From an uncultured Acidobacteriota bacterium (GTDB lineage: Bacteria; Acidobacteriota; Terriglobia; Bryobacterales; Bryobacteraceae): a stretch of DNA of 64,000 bases. Position 1 is the stretch's first letter, and the number at the start of each line of letters is the position of its first letter. The stretch spans positions 40,979 to 104,978 of the forward strand of contig CADEFT010000012.1 of NCBI GenBank assembly GCA_902826685.1, in the 5' to 3' direction. The position numbers were made by a program, and so were the translations under genes. Shown here in pieces: positions 35,725 to 44,997 of this stretch. Below the pieces are notes generated by a model, which made no database searches, had not been told where the DNA came from, and saw only the letters and a list, made by a program, of their open reading frames with translations.

Positions 35725-37970
35725 TCACGCCAGCTTGTGATTCTTTAACGGCAGCTCGCGGATCCGCTTGCCGGTGGCGGCAAACACGGCGTTACAAATG
35801 GCGGGCGCGATGGGCGGGACGCCAGGCTCGCCGACTCCGGCGGCCGGTTCCGAACTCGCCACCATGTGCACATGCGTCTCATAGGGAGCCTGCGGCATGC
35901 GCGCCACCTGGTAATCGTGGAAGTTCGACTGGCGGATCTTGCCGCCCTCCGCCGTGATCTCGCCAAGCATCGCGATGCTGGCTCCAAATACCGCCGCGCC
36001 TTCAAACTGCGCGCGAACGCGATCGGGATTGATGGTGACGCCGGCATCGACGGCGATATCGACGCGTGGAATGCGCAGTTGGCCGTTGGCGCCCACTTCC
36101 ACTTCCACCACGGCGGCGACGTAGGAGAGAAAGCTGCGATGCGCGGCCACGCCGAGAGCGCGGCCGTTGCCCGGCTTCTTGTTCGCCCATCCCGACTTCT
36201 CGGCGGCCAGTTCCAGAACGCGCCGCAAGCGCCCAGTATCGACCGGGAACTTTTCGATGGGCTGGGTGTTGTTCCAGTACTTCATGCCGATGGGTTCGAT
36301 CGGAATGTGGCGCGCCGGGCCGATCAGATCGAGCAGATATTCCACCGTGTCGCGGTTGGCCGACTTGGCCAGTTCATCGGCAAAGGAGTGGATGGCAAAG
36401 GCGTGATAGATGTTGGCGACCGCGCGCATCCAGCCGATGCGGACTGGATTCTTCGCGGGGCCGTTCTCGGCGCGGTGATTGGGAATGTCGTAGGGCAGAT
36501 CGACCCAGCCCATGCCCATCTCGAACTCCTGGCCGTATTGAGCGGAAGCGTCGAAGGTGGAACCGATGGTCGGGAAGACGCTGCGATGCAGCCATGCCGT
36601 GGGCCGGCCTTTGCCATCGACGGCCGCCTTCATGTGCATCGCGGCAACGGCGTGATAGTAGTCGAACCGGATGTCTTCCTCGCGGCTCCACACCACTTTA
36701 ACCGGCTTGCCAATCTTGCGCGAAAGCAGCGCCGCTTCCACCACGTGATCGGGCTTCGATTTGCGCCCAAAGCCGCCGCCAAGCAGCGTCACGTGACAGA
36801 TCACATCCTTCTTGTCGATGCCGAGAGCCGACGAGACCGCATCCTGCACCGCCTGCGGATTCTGCGTAGGCGCGTGGGCGATCACCTTCCGGTCCTTGAA
36901 TTCGGCCAGGGCGACGGGCGGTTCCATGGGCGCGTGGGAAAGCATGGGGACGTAGTAGTCCGCCTGAACGGTCTTGCCGCCTTTGGCGAATTCGGCATCC
37001 ACGTCGCCGATATTGCGAACGGCTTTCTGGGGCCGGCGGGCCGCTTCCTGCAACATGCTCTTGTAGGCGCCCGATTCGAACGATGCGTTCTCGCCGGATT
37101 CCCATTCGGCCTTGAGCGCCTTGCGGCCCTGCATGGCGGACCAGGTGTTATCGGCGATCACGGCGACGCCACCCAAGGCCTGGAAATTGTGCGGCGGCTT
37201 GAACGGGTCGATGACGACGGTCTGCTGCACGCCCTTCACCCGCTTGGCGGCTGTATCGTCAAACGATTTCAGCTTGCCGCCATAGACCGGCGACCGTTCA
37301 ATCGAGGCATAGACCATGCCGGGAACCTTGGCATCCATGCCGAACGTTCCGCGCCCCATGCACAGATCGTCGCGGTCGATGGTGGGCATTTCCTTGCCGA
37401 TGTAGCGGAACTCGGAGGGAGTCTTGAAGCGCAGGTCCGCCTTGCCGGGAACCGGCTGCTGTCTGGCGAGCGAAGCCAGTTCGCCGAAGCCCGCTTTCTT
37501 CGCCGATCCCGAGTGTACGACCTCATGATTCCGCGCCTTGCATTCGGCGGCGGGCACGTTCCATTTGGCGGCGGCCGCGCGTTCAAGCATGAGGCGGGCG
37601 GTGGCGCCGGCTTCGCGCAGCGCATCGTAGAAATCGCGGATGGAACAGGACCCGTCGGTGTTCTGCGAACCGTACTTGGCGTCGCCGACGGCCTGTTCCA
37701 GCTTGACGCGCTTCCAGTCGGCTTCAAGCTCGTCGGCAAGCACGACGGGCAGCACGCTTCGAACGCCGGTGCCCATCTCAGAACGGTGGGTGACGATGAT
37801 GACCGTGCCGTCGGCTTCGATGCCGAGATAGACGTTCGGCGTCCAGGCGGCCTTGGCGGCGTCGCCAGTGGCGGCGGGAGCGGCCGGCAGCAAGGGAGCG
37901 CCGAGAACGAAGGCGCCGGCCGAGAACACGGATTCGAGGAATCCGCGGCGCGAGACCAGATCGACGCGGC

Positions 37971-37974
<4 letters not shown>
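35725..37974 (-). CDS. Molybdopterin-binding hydroxylase large subunit (IorB/aldehyde oxidase-like)
   Basis: From the ATG at 37972-37974 the product is 749 residues and begins with a twin-arginine export signal ([18 protein letters not shown]). It belongs to the isoquinoline 1-oxidoreductase-like xanthine dehydrogenase group: [20 protein letters not shown] and [17 protein letters not shown] bind the molybdopterin, and the near-C-terminal [12 protein letters not shown] holds the active-site glutamate. It hydroxylates an aldehyde or N-heterocycle using water. With the 2Fe-2S subunit (ATGA overlap upstream) it forms a two-subunit periplasmic enzyme that usually passes electrons to a cytochrome; no cytochrome gene is nearby. 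A longer open frame upstream overlaps the small subunit and is not the start. Confidence 0.93.
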
Positions 37975-38426
<452 letters not shown>

Positions 38427-38504
38427 GGACGTAGGGTTCTCCCGGGTGATCTGCGGATCAGATACCCAGTGTACAGCAGCGGCGCCCACGGGTTGGGTGG
38501 ACCG

Positions 38505-38600
38505 TTTTACGATGTATCGTAAAATGGTCCGGACCAATTTACGATGTTCCGTAAAATGGTTCGGACTATTTTACGATGTGCCGTAGAATGGTTCGAGGAT
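38505..38600. repeat. Three contiguous 32-bp repeats with internal palindromes
   Basis: Three head-to-tail copies of a 32-bp unit (38505-38536, 38537-38568, 38569-38600) fill the end of the gap between the divergent 2Fe-2S subunit and DUF4143 ATPase genes. The first copy contains a perfect 20-bp inverted repeat, TTTTACGATGTATCGTAAAA, followed by a perfect 12-bp palindrome, TGGTCCGGACCA. The second and third copies differ at few positions and are less symmetrical. The third copy runs into the ATG at 38599. There are no spacers, so it is not a CRISPR array. The best reading is a multi-site operator for the ATPase gene, but no regulator is encoded adjacent. Confidence 0.85.
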
Positions 38601-39807
38601 GGAAAGCGGGATGGAAAGGGTCTATACGAAGCTGCTGGCAGAGCACTTCGCAGCGAATCGCCAAATGGCGCTGGTAGCCGGACCGCGCCAGGTAGGCAAG
38701 ACCACCGTGTGTCTGGAGTTGACCGGCCGCGAACGGTTTCTAAATTGGGATAACGTGCAGAACCGGGCGCTGATTCTGTCCGGACCGGATGCGGTGGCAC
38801 GTCATTTCGGGCTGGAGCGGCTGCGCGAGAAACCGGTTGTGGTGGGCTTTGACGAGTTGCATAAAGCGGCGAGATGGAAGTCGTTTCTGAAGGGATTCTT
38901 CGATGCCTGGGGAGACAAGTGCCGCATTGCGGTTACCGGAAGCTCGCGTCTGGACGTCTTCCGGCGCGGCAGCGACAGCCTGATGGGCCGCTATTTTCTT
39001 TACCGGATGCATCCGCTGTCGGTGGCCGAACTGCTGCGCGCGTCGCCGCCCGAAACGCCCATTGCGCCGCCGCAGCCGCTGCGCGAGCCGCAGTGGCAGG
39101 CCCTGTGGACGCACGGAGGATTTCCGGAGCCGTTTCTGCGCCGCGACGCGAGGTTTTCCCGCCGTTGGCAGGATCACCGCCGCCATCAACTGCTGCGGGA
39201 AGACGTACGCGACATGACGCGCATTCAGGAGTTAGGCCAGTTGGAAGTGCTGGCTCATTTGCTGGCCGAGCGTTCCAGTTGCCAGGTCAGCTATAGCAAC
39301 CTGGCCCAGGACGTACGCGTCTCGGTGGATACGGCGCGGCGCTGGGTGGAGACGCTGTGCTCGCTGCATTTCGGGTTTCTGGTGCGGCCGTGGTTTCAGT
39401 CGGTGGCGAAGTCGCTGCGGAAGGAGCCCAAGTGGTTCCTGCGCGACTGGTCGGAGATTGAAGATCCCGGCGCGCGAGCCGAGACCTTTATCGCCTGTCA
39501 TCTGCTGAAGGCGGTGGAAGGCTGGACCGATCTGGGCCTTGGGAGGTTCGAACTGCGCTATCTCCGGGACAAACAGAAGCGCGAGGTAGATTTTCTGGTG
39601 GTTCGCGACCGCAAGCCATGGTTCCTGGTGGAAGCCAAGCACTCCGATACCAGCCTTTCGCCGGCGCTCGCATTCTTCCAAAAACAGATCGCGGCGCCCC
39701 ACGCCTTTCAAGCGGTGATCGGCCTGCCTTATGAACAGGCCGATTGCTTCAAGACGAAGACGCCGCGAGTGGTGCCGGCGCGAACGCTGCTATCGCAGTT
39801 GTTCTAA
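38599..39807 (+). CDS. ATP-binding protein of the AAA_14/DUF4143 type
   Basis: The 402-residue protein has an N-terminal AAA domain (Walker A AGPRQVGKTTVC; Walker B-like VVVGFDELHKAARW; sensor VTGSSRLDVFRRG), the Y-x-L-x-P-L-S type segment (YRMHPLSVAELL), a winged-helix-like middle (NLAQDVRVSVDTARRWVETL) and a C-terminal DUF4143 domain with a nuclease-like pattern, REVDFLVV then FLVEAKHSD (D and ExK). The family is widespread, often horizontally moved, and of unknown role. Two starts are possible: ATG 38599, inside the third upstream repeat, and ATG 38611, which follows a GAGG and a purine-rich stretch. Its 3' end overlaps the convergent receptor gene by 4 bp. Confidence 0.88.
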   Translation: MESGMERVYTKLLAEHFAANRQMALVAGPRQVGKTTVCLELTGRERFLNWDNVQNRALILSGPDAVARHFGLERLREKPVVVGFDELHKAARWKSFLKGFFDAWGDKCRIAVTGSSRLDVFRRGSDSLMGRYFLYRMHPLSVAELLRASPPETPIAPPQPLREPQWQALWTHGGFPEPFLRRDARFSRRWQDHRRHQLLREDVRDMTRIQELGQLEVLAHLLAERSSCQVSYSNLAQDVRVSVDTARRWVETLCSLHFGFLVRPWFQSVAKSLRKEPKWFLRDWSEIEDPGARAETFIACHLLKAVEGWTDLGLGRFELRYLRDKQKREVDFLVVRDRKPWFLVEAKHSDTSLSPALAFFQKQIAAPHAFQAVIGLPYEQADCFKTKTPRVVPARTLLSQLF

Positions 39808-42800
39808 AACTGCAAGCGCAGCGAAAGCTGAATGAATCGCGGCAGGTTGGTCTGAACCTGCGCGCCGGAGATACGCCCGAACAAGCCGTTGTTGACGTCG
39901 TTGATGGGGCCGTTGAAGAACTGCGCCGTGTTGGTGGCGTTCAGGAAGTCGGTCCGGAACTGCAGCAGCACGCGTTCGGTGATCTGGGTGTTCTTCATGA
40001 TGGACGCATCGAGGTTGCGGATGGCCGGGCGCCGGTACCAGGTCACGCGCGTTGACCAGGTTTGCAGCGTGAAGGGCTGGCGAATGGTCCAGACCGGCTG
40101 TTCGTTGCCGGCGCAGCCGCGAGTGGTGCCGTTGGCCAGTTGCGTACAGGTGTTGAACCAGCGGTCCAGGTCCGGATTGTCGAGCTTCGGATTGACGCCA
40201 GTGGGAACCGCATTGGCCGGGAACGGCATGGGCCACCCCTGCTGGATGCGCGCGATGGCGCTGATCTGCCACCCGCTGACCAGGTGCCTAGCCACGCGCG
40301 GCGCGCCGGCCAGGAACGGCTTGCCCTTGCCGAACGGCAGCTCGTAGACACCGTTCAACTGAAGATTGTGCGGGATGTCCCATTCGGCCGGCAGCTTTTC
40401 GAGGAAGTTGTCCTGCGCGTTGCGGAACAGGCGCCGTTCGAAGGTGCGGCTGAAGGTGTAGGCGACCGAGAAGTTCAGGCCGGCCGACAGGCGCTTGTAG
40501 AGCATCGCCTGCAGGCTGTCGTAGCGGGATTGGCCGATGGACTTGAACAGCTCGGTGATGCCCAAAAACTGCGGGAAGGGACGCAGGAGCTGCTGCTGCT
40601 GCACGGTCGCTCCGTTCAACGCCGTGCCGCGAATCAGGCCCGCCATCGGATTGCTCACGTTGCGGGTCAACTCGGTGGCGCCCAGGTTGAAGGCGTTGAG
40701 CGGAATCTCGTTGATCTGCTGATTGACCTGCAGACGGCGGGCGCGGTTGGCGACGTAGCCGATCGAAATCAGCATTTGCGCGGGCAGTTCCCTCTGCATT
40801 TCGGCGGAAAACTGGTGCGTCATTGGAATACGCCGGGTGGGATCGGGCACGGCGAAGCCCTGCCCGAGGAACGTGGCCAGACCCTGGCTGTTGCCGACCG
40901 GCCGCAGAATGCCGCCGGGGAAGGGATTGGCGAGAAAATTTTCCGGAATGCCGGTGCGAATGGAAGAGACCATGGCGGTCCGCTGACTAAAGCCGGGCGC
41001 CGAACCGGGGTCGTCGTAGGTCTGTCCGTAGATCAGGCCGTAGCCGCCGCGCACGACCGTCTTGTCGTTGAGCGAGTAGGCGAGGCCGAAGCGGGGGCCG
41101 AAGTTCTTCCAGTCGCGGTTGTAGATGCCGCGGTCCTGGCCGGCGGCGCCGGCAAACAGCATGCCGCCGCGCAGATTGATGCCGGGCGCGGTCAGCGGGC
41201 TGGCGGAGGTCCGGTCAAACCCGCGGGAAAGCGCGTTGAAGCGGTCCGTCATGGGACCGAGGTAGTCCCACCGCAGCCCCATGTTGATTTTCAGTTTCGA
41301 AGTGACGCGGACGTCGTCCTGCAGGTAAAGGGAGAACAGGCGCTGCTGAAGGGCCGGGAAGGCGTTGACGTCGATGAAGCTGGCGCTGGCCGGCGACGTG
41401 GTTCCGAGCAGGAACGAGGCGATGGAGTTACCCGTCGCCGGCTCGGCTCGCAGAGGATCGGCGCCGGTGAAGATCTGATCGAACGAAAAATTGCCCGCCG
41501 AGAAGCCGGGCACTCTCTTATAAATCCGCTGCAGACGCAACTCGGCGCCGGTGCGCAGGCTGTGGCGTCCAACGGTTTTGCCAAGCGAGCCCTGAATAGA
41601 GTTGGTCTGGGCGATGGGGTCGTTCAGTACCGGTTGCGAGCCCGCCCCTTCGTAGTTGGTTAAATTGAAGCGGGGGAAGAAGCGGGAGGCCTGGCCCACG
41701 TACTGAGGAGAGAACCCGAGACTCGCCAGGTCGAAATCCGCCCCGATCGAGTTGCCGCTCTGGGCGAGAAAGCGTGCCAGACCCGCGCGGAAATCGATCA
41801 CCGTGGAGGAGCCCAGGGTGCGAGTCAAGGCAACTACCGCCGAATGGTTTTCCCGTTTGAAGGGCGTATTGCCGCTGGTTTCGGCCAGGTTCAGGGTCGA
41901 CGTGGTGGAGTAGCGGAAGCCGCGCTCCTCGGCCAGGGCGTTGCGCGAGTAGCGTACAAACAGGCGCGTCCGCTCGGAAACGTTCCAGTCGGCGCGCGAG
42001 TTGTACTGGGGAAAGAAGTCGGTGAACTGGCGCGTCGAGCCCGACGACGACAGGTTGCCCAGCCGCGTGATGGCGTTGCCGGGCAGGTTTCCTTCCGGGA
42101 TGAGCCGCAGCACGCCGGCGGCAATGGGCGTGATCCGGCTGGCGGGGATGCGGTTGCCGGCGAACGGCGTGCGCGTGAGAGGATTACCCGCCGTGGTAAG
42201 CGGGTCATAAATCTGCTGCACGCTGTTGGCGGCGAACAAGGTTTGCGAGAAGTCGCCTTGTTTCTGCTCGGCCGTGGGTACGGAAGTTACAAACGGATCG
42301 GGAATGACCTGGCGGATGTACTCATAAGCGAAGGCGAAGAACAGTTTGTCCCGTTTGATGGGGCCATTGATGTCGCCGCCGTAGGTGTGAATGTGAGAGT
42401 TTTCCCGTGGCAGGCCGGCGCGATTGTTCTGAAACGTGTTGGCGTTCAACTTCGTGTTCTGAAGAAACTCATACGCGGCGCCGTGAAAGCCATTGGTGCC
42501 GGATTTCGTGATGATGTTGACCACGCCGCCGGTGGTCCATCCATACTGCGCGTCGTAAGACGTGGTTTGAACCTTGAACTCACCGGTGCCTTCCACCTGC
42601 GGCACATAGGCCACCTGCGTGGCGCGCGCCAGGTTGGATACACCGTCGATCAGCACTTCGTTCCCCGAAGGCTGGCCGCCGCTGATGGCGATGGCGGAAG
42701 AGCCGGCGATGTCGAACGGGCGCAGCCGTTGCACCGCGGCGGTGAGATTGACGCCGGGAGCCGACCAGGCTTGCGCAAAGATGTTGCGGCCTTGCAGCGG

Positions 42801-43217
42801 CGTGTTGAGCACGCGATTGTTTTCGATGGAAAGGCCACGGTCGGCGGTTTCGGTTTCCACCACCGAGGTTTGGGCATTGACGGTAACGCTTTGCGTGACT
42901 TCGCCAACCTGCATCGTCAAGTCGAGTACGGCCCGTTCGGCGACGCGAACGGAAAGCCCTTCCCGCACCACTTTTTGAAAGCCTTGTTTTTCGGCGGTGA
43001 CGGTGTAGGAACCGGGTTGAAGGGACGGAATCAAATAGGACCCGTCGTCGGTGGATTGCGCCTGGCCGGTGGCACCGGTGGCGGGCGAACGGACTTCGAT
43101 TAGAACGCCCGGAACTCCTGCCCCCGACGAATCGGTGATTCTGCCGAGCAGCGTGGCACGGAATTCCTGGCCGTATGAGAGTGCGGCAACCAAGCCGCAA
43201 AGTAGGATGGTTTTCAT
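39804..43217 (-). CDS. Oar-like TonB-dependent receptor
   Basis: The 1137-residue protein starts at the ATG 43215-43217 with a short signal peptide (MKTILLCGLVAALSYGQ). Domains follow the Oar order: regulatory beta-sandwich (ITDSSGAGVPGVLIEVRSP), plug (NRVLNTPLQGRNIFAQAW; NIITKSGTNGFHGAAYEFL) and barrel ending FIQLSLRLQF. It is a paralogue of the two receptors at 23.8-30.3 kb. The frame is open 45 codons further upstream, but those codons lack a signal and run toward the tRNA gene. The ligand is unknown. Confidence 0.92.
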   Translation of the reverse strand: MKTILLCGLVAALSYGQEFRATLLGRITDSSGAGVPGVLIEVRSPATGATGQAQSTDDGSYLIPSLQPGSYTVTAEKQGFQKVVREGLSVRVAERAVLDLTMQVGEVTQSVTVNAQTSVVETETADRGLSIENNRVLNTPLQGRNIFAQAWSAPGVNLTAAVQRLRPFDIAGSSAIAISGGQPSGNEVLIDGVSNLARATQVAYVPQVEGTGEFKVQTTSYDAQYGWTTGGVVNIITKSGTNGFHGAAYEFLQNTKLNANTFQNNRAGLPRENSHIHTYGGDINGPIKRDKLFFAFAYEYIRQVIPDPFVTSVPTAEQKQGDFSQTLFAANSVQQIYDPLTTAGNPLTRTPFAGNRIPASRITPIAAGVLRLIPEGNLPGNAITRLGNLSSSGSTRQFTDFFPQYNSRADWNVSERTRLFVRYSRNALAEERGFRYSTTSTLNLAETSGNTPFKRENHSAVVALTRTLGSSTVIDFRAGLARFLAQSGNSIGADFDLASLGFSPQYVGQASRFFPRFNLTNYEGAGSQPVLNDPIAQTNSIQGSLGKTVGRHSLRTGAELRLQRIYKRVPGFSAGNFSFDQIFTGADPLRAEPATGNSIASFLLGTTSPASASFIDVNAFPALQQRLFSLYLQDDVRVTSKLKINMGLRWDYLGPMTDRFNALSRGFDRTSASPLTAPGINLRGGMLFAGAAGQDRGIYNRDWKNFGPRFGLAYSLNDKTVVRGGYGLIYGQTYDDPGSAPGFSQRTAMVSSIRTGIPENFLANPFPGGILRPVGNSQGLATFLGQGFAVPDPTRRIPMTHQFSAEMQRELPAQMLISIGYVANRARRLQVNQQINEIPLNAFNLGATELTRNVSNPMAGLIRGTALNGATVQQQQLLRPFPQFLGITELFKSIGQSRYDSLQAMLYKRLSAGLNFSVAYTFSRTFERRLFRNAQDNFLEKLPAEWDIPHNLQLNGVYELPFGKGKPFLAGAPRVARHLVSGWQISAIARIQQGWPMPFPANAVPTGVNPKLDNPDLDRWFNTCTQLANGTTRGCAGNEQPVWTIRQPFTLQTWSTRVTWYRRPAIRNLDASIMKNTQITERVLLQFRTDFLNATNTAQFFNGPINDVNNGLFGRISGAQVQTNLPRFIQLSLRLQF

Positions 43218-43372
43218 AAAGACGCGTTTCGAGGCGTTCTTCCATGATACTGCTGACGAGGACGGTGATTCGACGGCGCGGCAAGCGGACTCACGCGGGC
43301 AGGACGGTCGATTGAACAGGACGTGAAAAAACCCGTCGGTCTTGAGCTTCACGGCCTAGTTTATGAGGAGTT

Positions 43373-43449
<77 letters not shown>

Positions 43450-43486
43450 TTCCTATACTACCGCAGGCGGGGCGGAAGGGCAAATT

Positions 43487-44992
43487 TTATGCCTCTGGAA
43501 GCGACAAAAATTGACAGGACGCCAAGGCGCCGAGCGTACGGACGAATTCCGCCGCGCCGTCTTCGCCCGCGAGTTCGCCGTTCTGCCTGACCCACTCAAG
43601 TAGCGCCGCACCGGTGTGCGATCCGTCGCAGCGGGCGAGCAGGGCCGCGATCCAGGGCCGTACCTGCGTTTCCACCTGAAACGGGTGTCGCGTATCGAGC
43701 GTGTAGGAAACCGGAGCCAGCTTGCCCGCGCGCAGTTTGTGGCGCACGTGAAGCTCCCAGCTTTCCGTAGCCAGCGGCCGCGAACGCAGGGCGTAGCCGG
43801 CGAATCCCGGTTCCGCCGAGCGCGTCTCCCAATCCATCAGCCATTCCATCTCGGCCATTGCCGTGCCTGGGCCGAACTTGCGTGTCGTGTGAAAAACCTG
43901 CCGCGGCGTGGCGCGGCGCTGCACGATCACATGGCCATGCACCACCGACCCGGCGCGCAGCTTCTGATAGAAGAGGTTCCATTCCTCCAGCTTCCACGAA
44001 TTCTCGTTTTCGCCGAGAATCTGCTGAATCGCATACTCGCGCGGCTCCATGGTCTTGCGGACAAACAGCGCCACGTCGCAATCCCCGGCGGCATCGCCCA
44101 ACCAGGAACGGATGCGCCCGTCGAAGGAAGAATCCACGCGCTCGGTGCCCATGGCCTGCATATAGAGCCGCCCGCCGGGATTCAAATACGCCGGCGCCGC
44201 GGTCACCAGGCGGCGCATGATCTGCTCGCCATCCTCGCCGCCCACCGAAAAAATCAGATCCTTCTTGAGCGGCGGTTCAAATGGCGGATTGCAGCAAATG
44301 CGATCGAACTGCATCCCTTCGACGGGCTCAAAGAGGTCGCCGCGCACGACGGTCATGTTCGATACCAGGTTCAGCCGGCGATTGAATTCGGCGAATCCGG
44401 TGGCCCGTCCGGTAATATCGCTGGCCCAGACGTGTCCGGCGTGGCGCGAGGAAACCAGGGCACCGAGCGCGGAGCCAGTGCCAATTTCAAGTAGACGGCC
44501 GCAGTGGGAATCGGGCAGCGATTCGACATAGTCGCGGCAGATGTGCTCGGTGCCGCTCATGACGTAGTCGTTGCCGCGATAGCCGGGCCAGCCTTCCAAA
44601 TAGAATCCGCGATCGGCCGCGATAAAGAATCCCAAGGCGGGATACAACACGACGGGGCACGACAGCCGGTCCGAGCCATCGGGAGCGGGCTCGAGTAGTC
44701 CAAGGCCCGCCATCGCGCCGGCAATCGCTTCCGGAATTTCGGCCAGAATTTCCGCTCGCGAGTGAGCGAAGCCGCCCATCAGCAGACGGGCGACGAGCGC
44801 CGCTCGGCCCGGGCCCTGATATCGGCGGCGGAACTGTTCGCCCTGATGCCCTAGCGGATAGAGCAGGAAGTGGAGATTGGGCAGTTCGAACCGGTCGAGC
44901 AAATAGGCTTCGGTGTAGCCGCAGTCCCGCAGGAAGGCGTTCAGCCGCTCAAACGATCCGGCGGGTTCAAGCCGCAGGGGGAAGCTTGCCAT
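43487..44992 (-). CDS. Large SAM-dependent methyltransferase (paralogue 1)
   Basis: The 501-residue protein starts at the ATG 44990-44992 (MASFPLRLEPAGSFERLNAF). A helical N-terminal part of about 150 residues precedes a class I methyltransferase core (about 160-320): SAM-binding motif LLEIGTGSALGALVSSRHAG, acidic motif ASDITGRATGFAEFN, and catalytic NPPF (FDRICCNPPFEPPL) as in the HemK/MTS group that methylates an amide or amine nitrogen. About 180 further residues form a C-terminal extension of unknown fold. The layout resembles large DUF7059-methyltransferase proteins of actinobacteria. It follows its paralogue after 5 bp and is the last gene of the operon starting with the Thr-motif protein; the tRNA comes next. 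Confidence 0.82.
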   Translation of the reverse strand: MASFPLRLEPAGSFERLNAFLRDCGYTEAYLLDRFELPNLHFLLYPLGHQGEQFRRRYQGPGRAALVARLLMGGFAHSRAEILAEIPEAIAGAMAGLGLLEPAPDGSDRLSCPVVLYPALGFFIAADRGFYLEGWPGYRGNDYVMSGTEHICRDYVESLPDSHCGRLLEIGTGSALGALVSSRHAGHVWASDITGRATGFAEFNRRLNLVSNMTVVRGDLFEPVEGMQFDRICCNPPFEPPLKKDLIFSVGGEDGEQIMRRLVTAAPAYLNPGGRLYMQAMGTERVDSSFDGRIRSWLGDAAGDCDVALFVRKTMEPREYAIQQILGENENSWKLEEWNLFYQKLRAGSVVHGHVIVQRRATPRQVFHTTRKFGPGTAMAEMEWLMDWETRSAEPGFAGYALRSRPLATESWELHVRHKLRAGKLAPVSYTLDTRHPFQVETQVRPWIAALLARCDGSHTGAALLEWVRQNGELAGEDGAAEFVRTLGALASCQFLSLPEA

Positions 44993-44997
44993 GAGAC

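Noticed and set aside
38505..38600. Possible CRISPR array
   Set aside because: The 32-bp units are directly adjacent without spacers, only three copies exist, and no cas gene is near.
43218..43352. 45-codon N-terminal extension of the third Oar-like receptor
   Set aside because: The extension has no signal peptide, whereas the ATG at 43215-43217 starts one at once.
43326..43354. Possible intrinsic terminator after the tRNA gene (run of six T on the minus strand preceded by CCGT...ACGG)
   Set aside because: The stem would have only four pairs with a 14-nt loop, too weak to claim.
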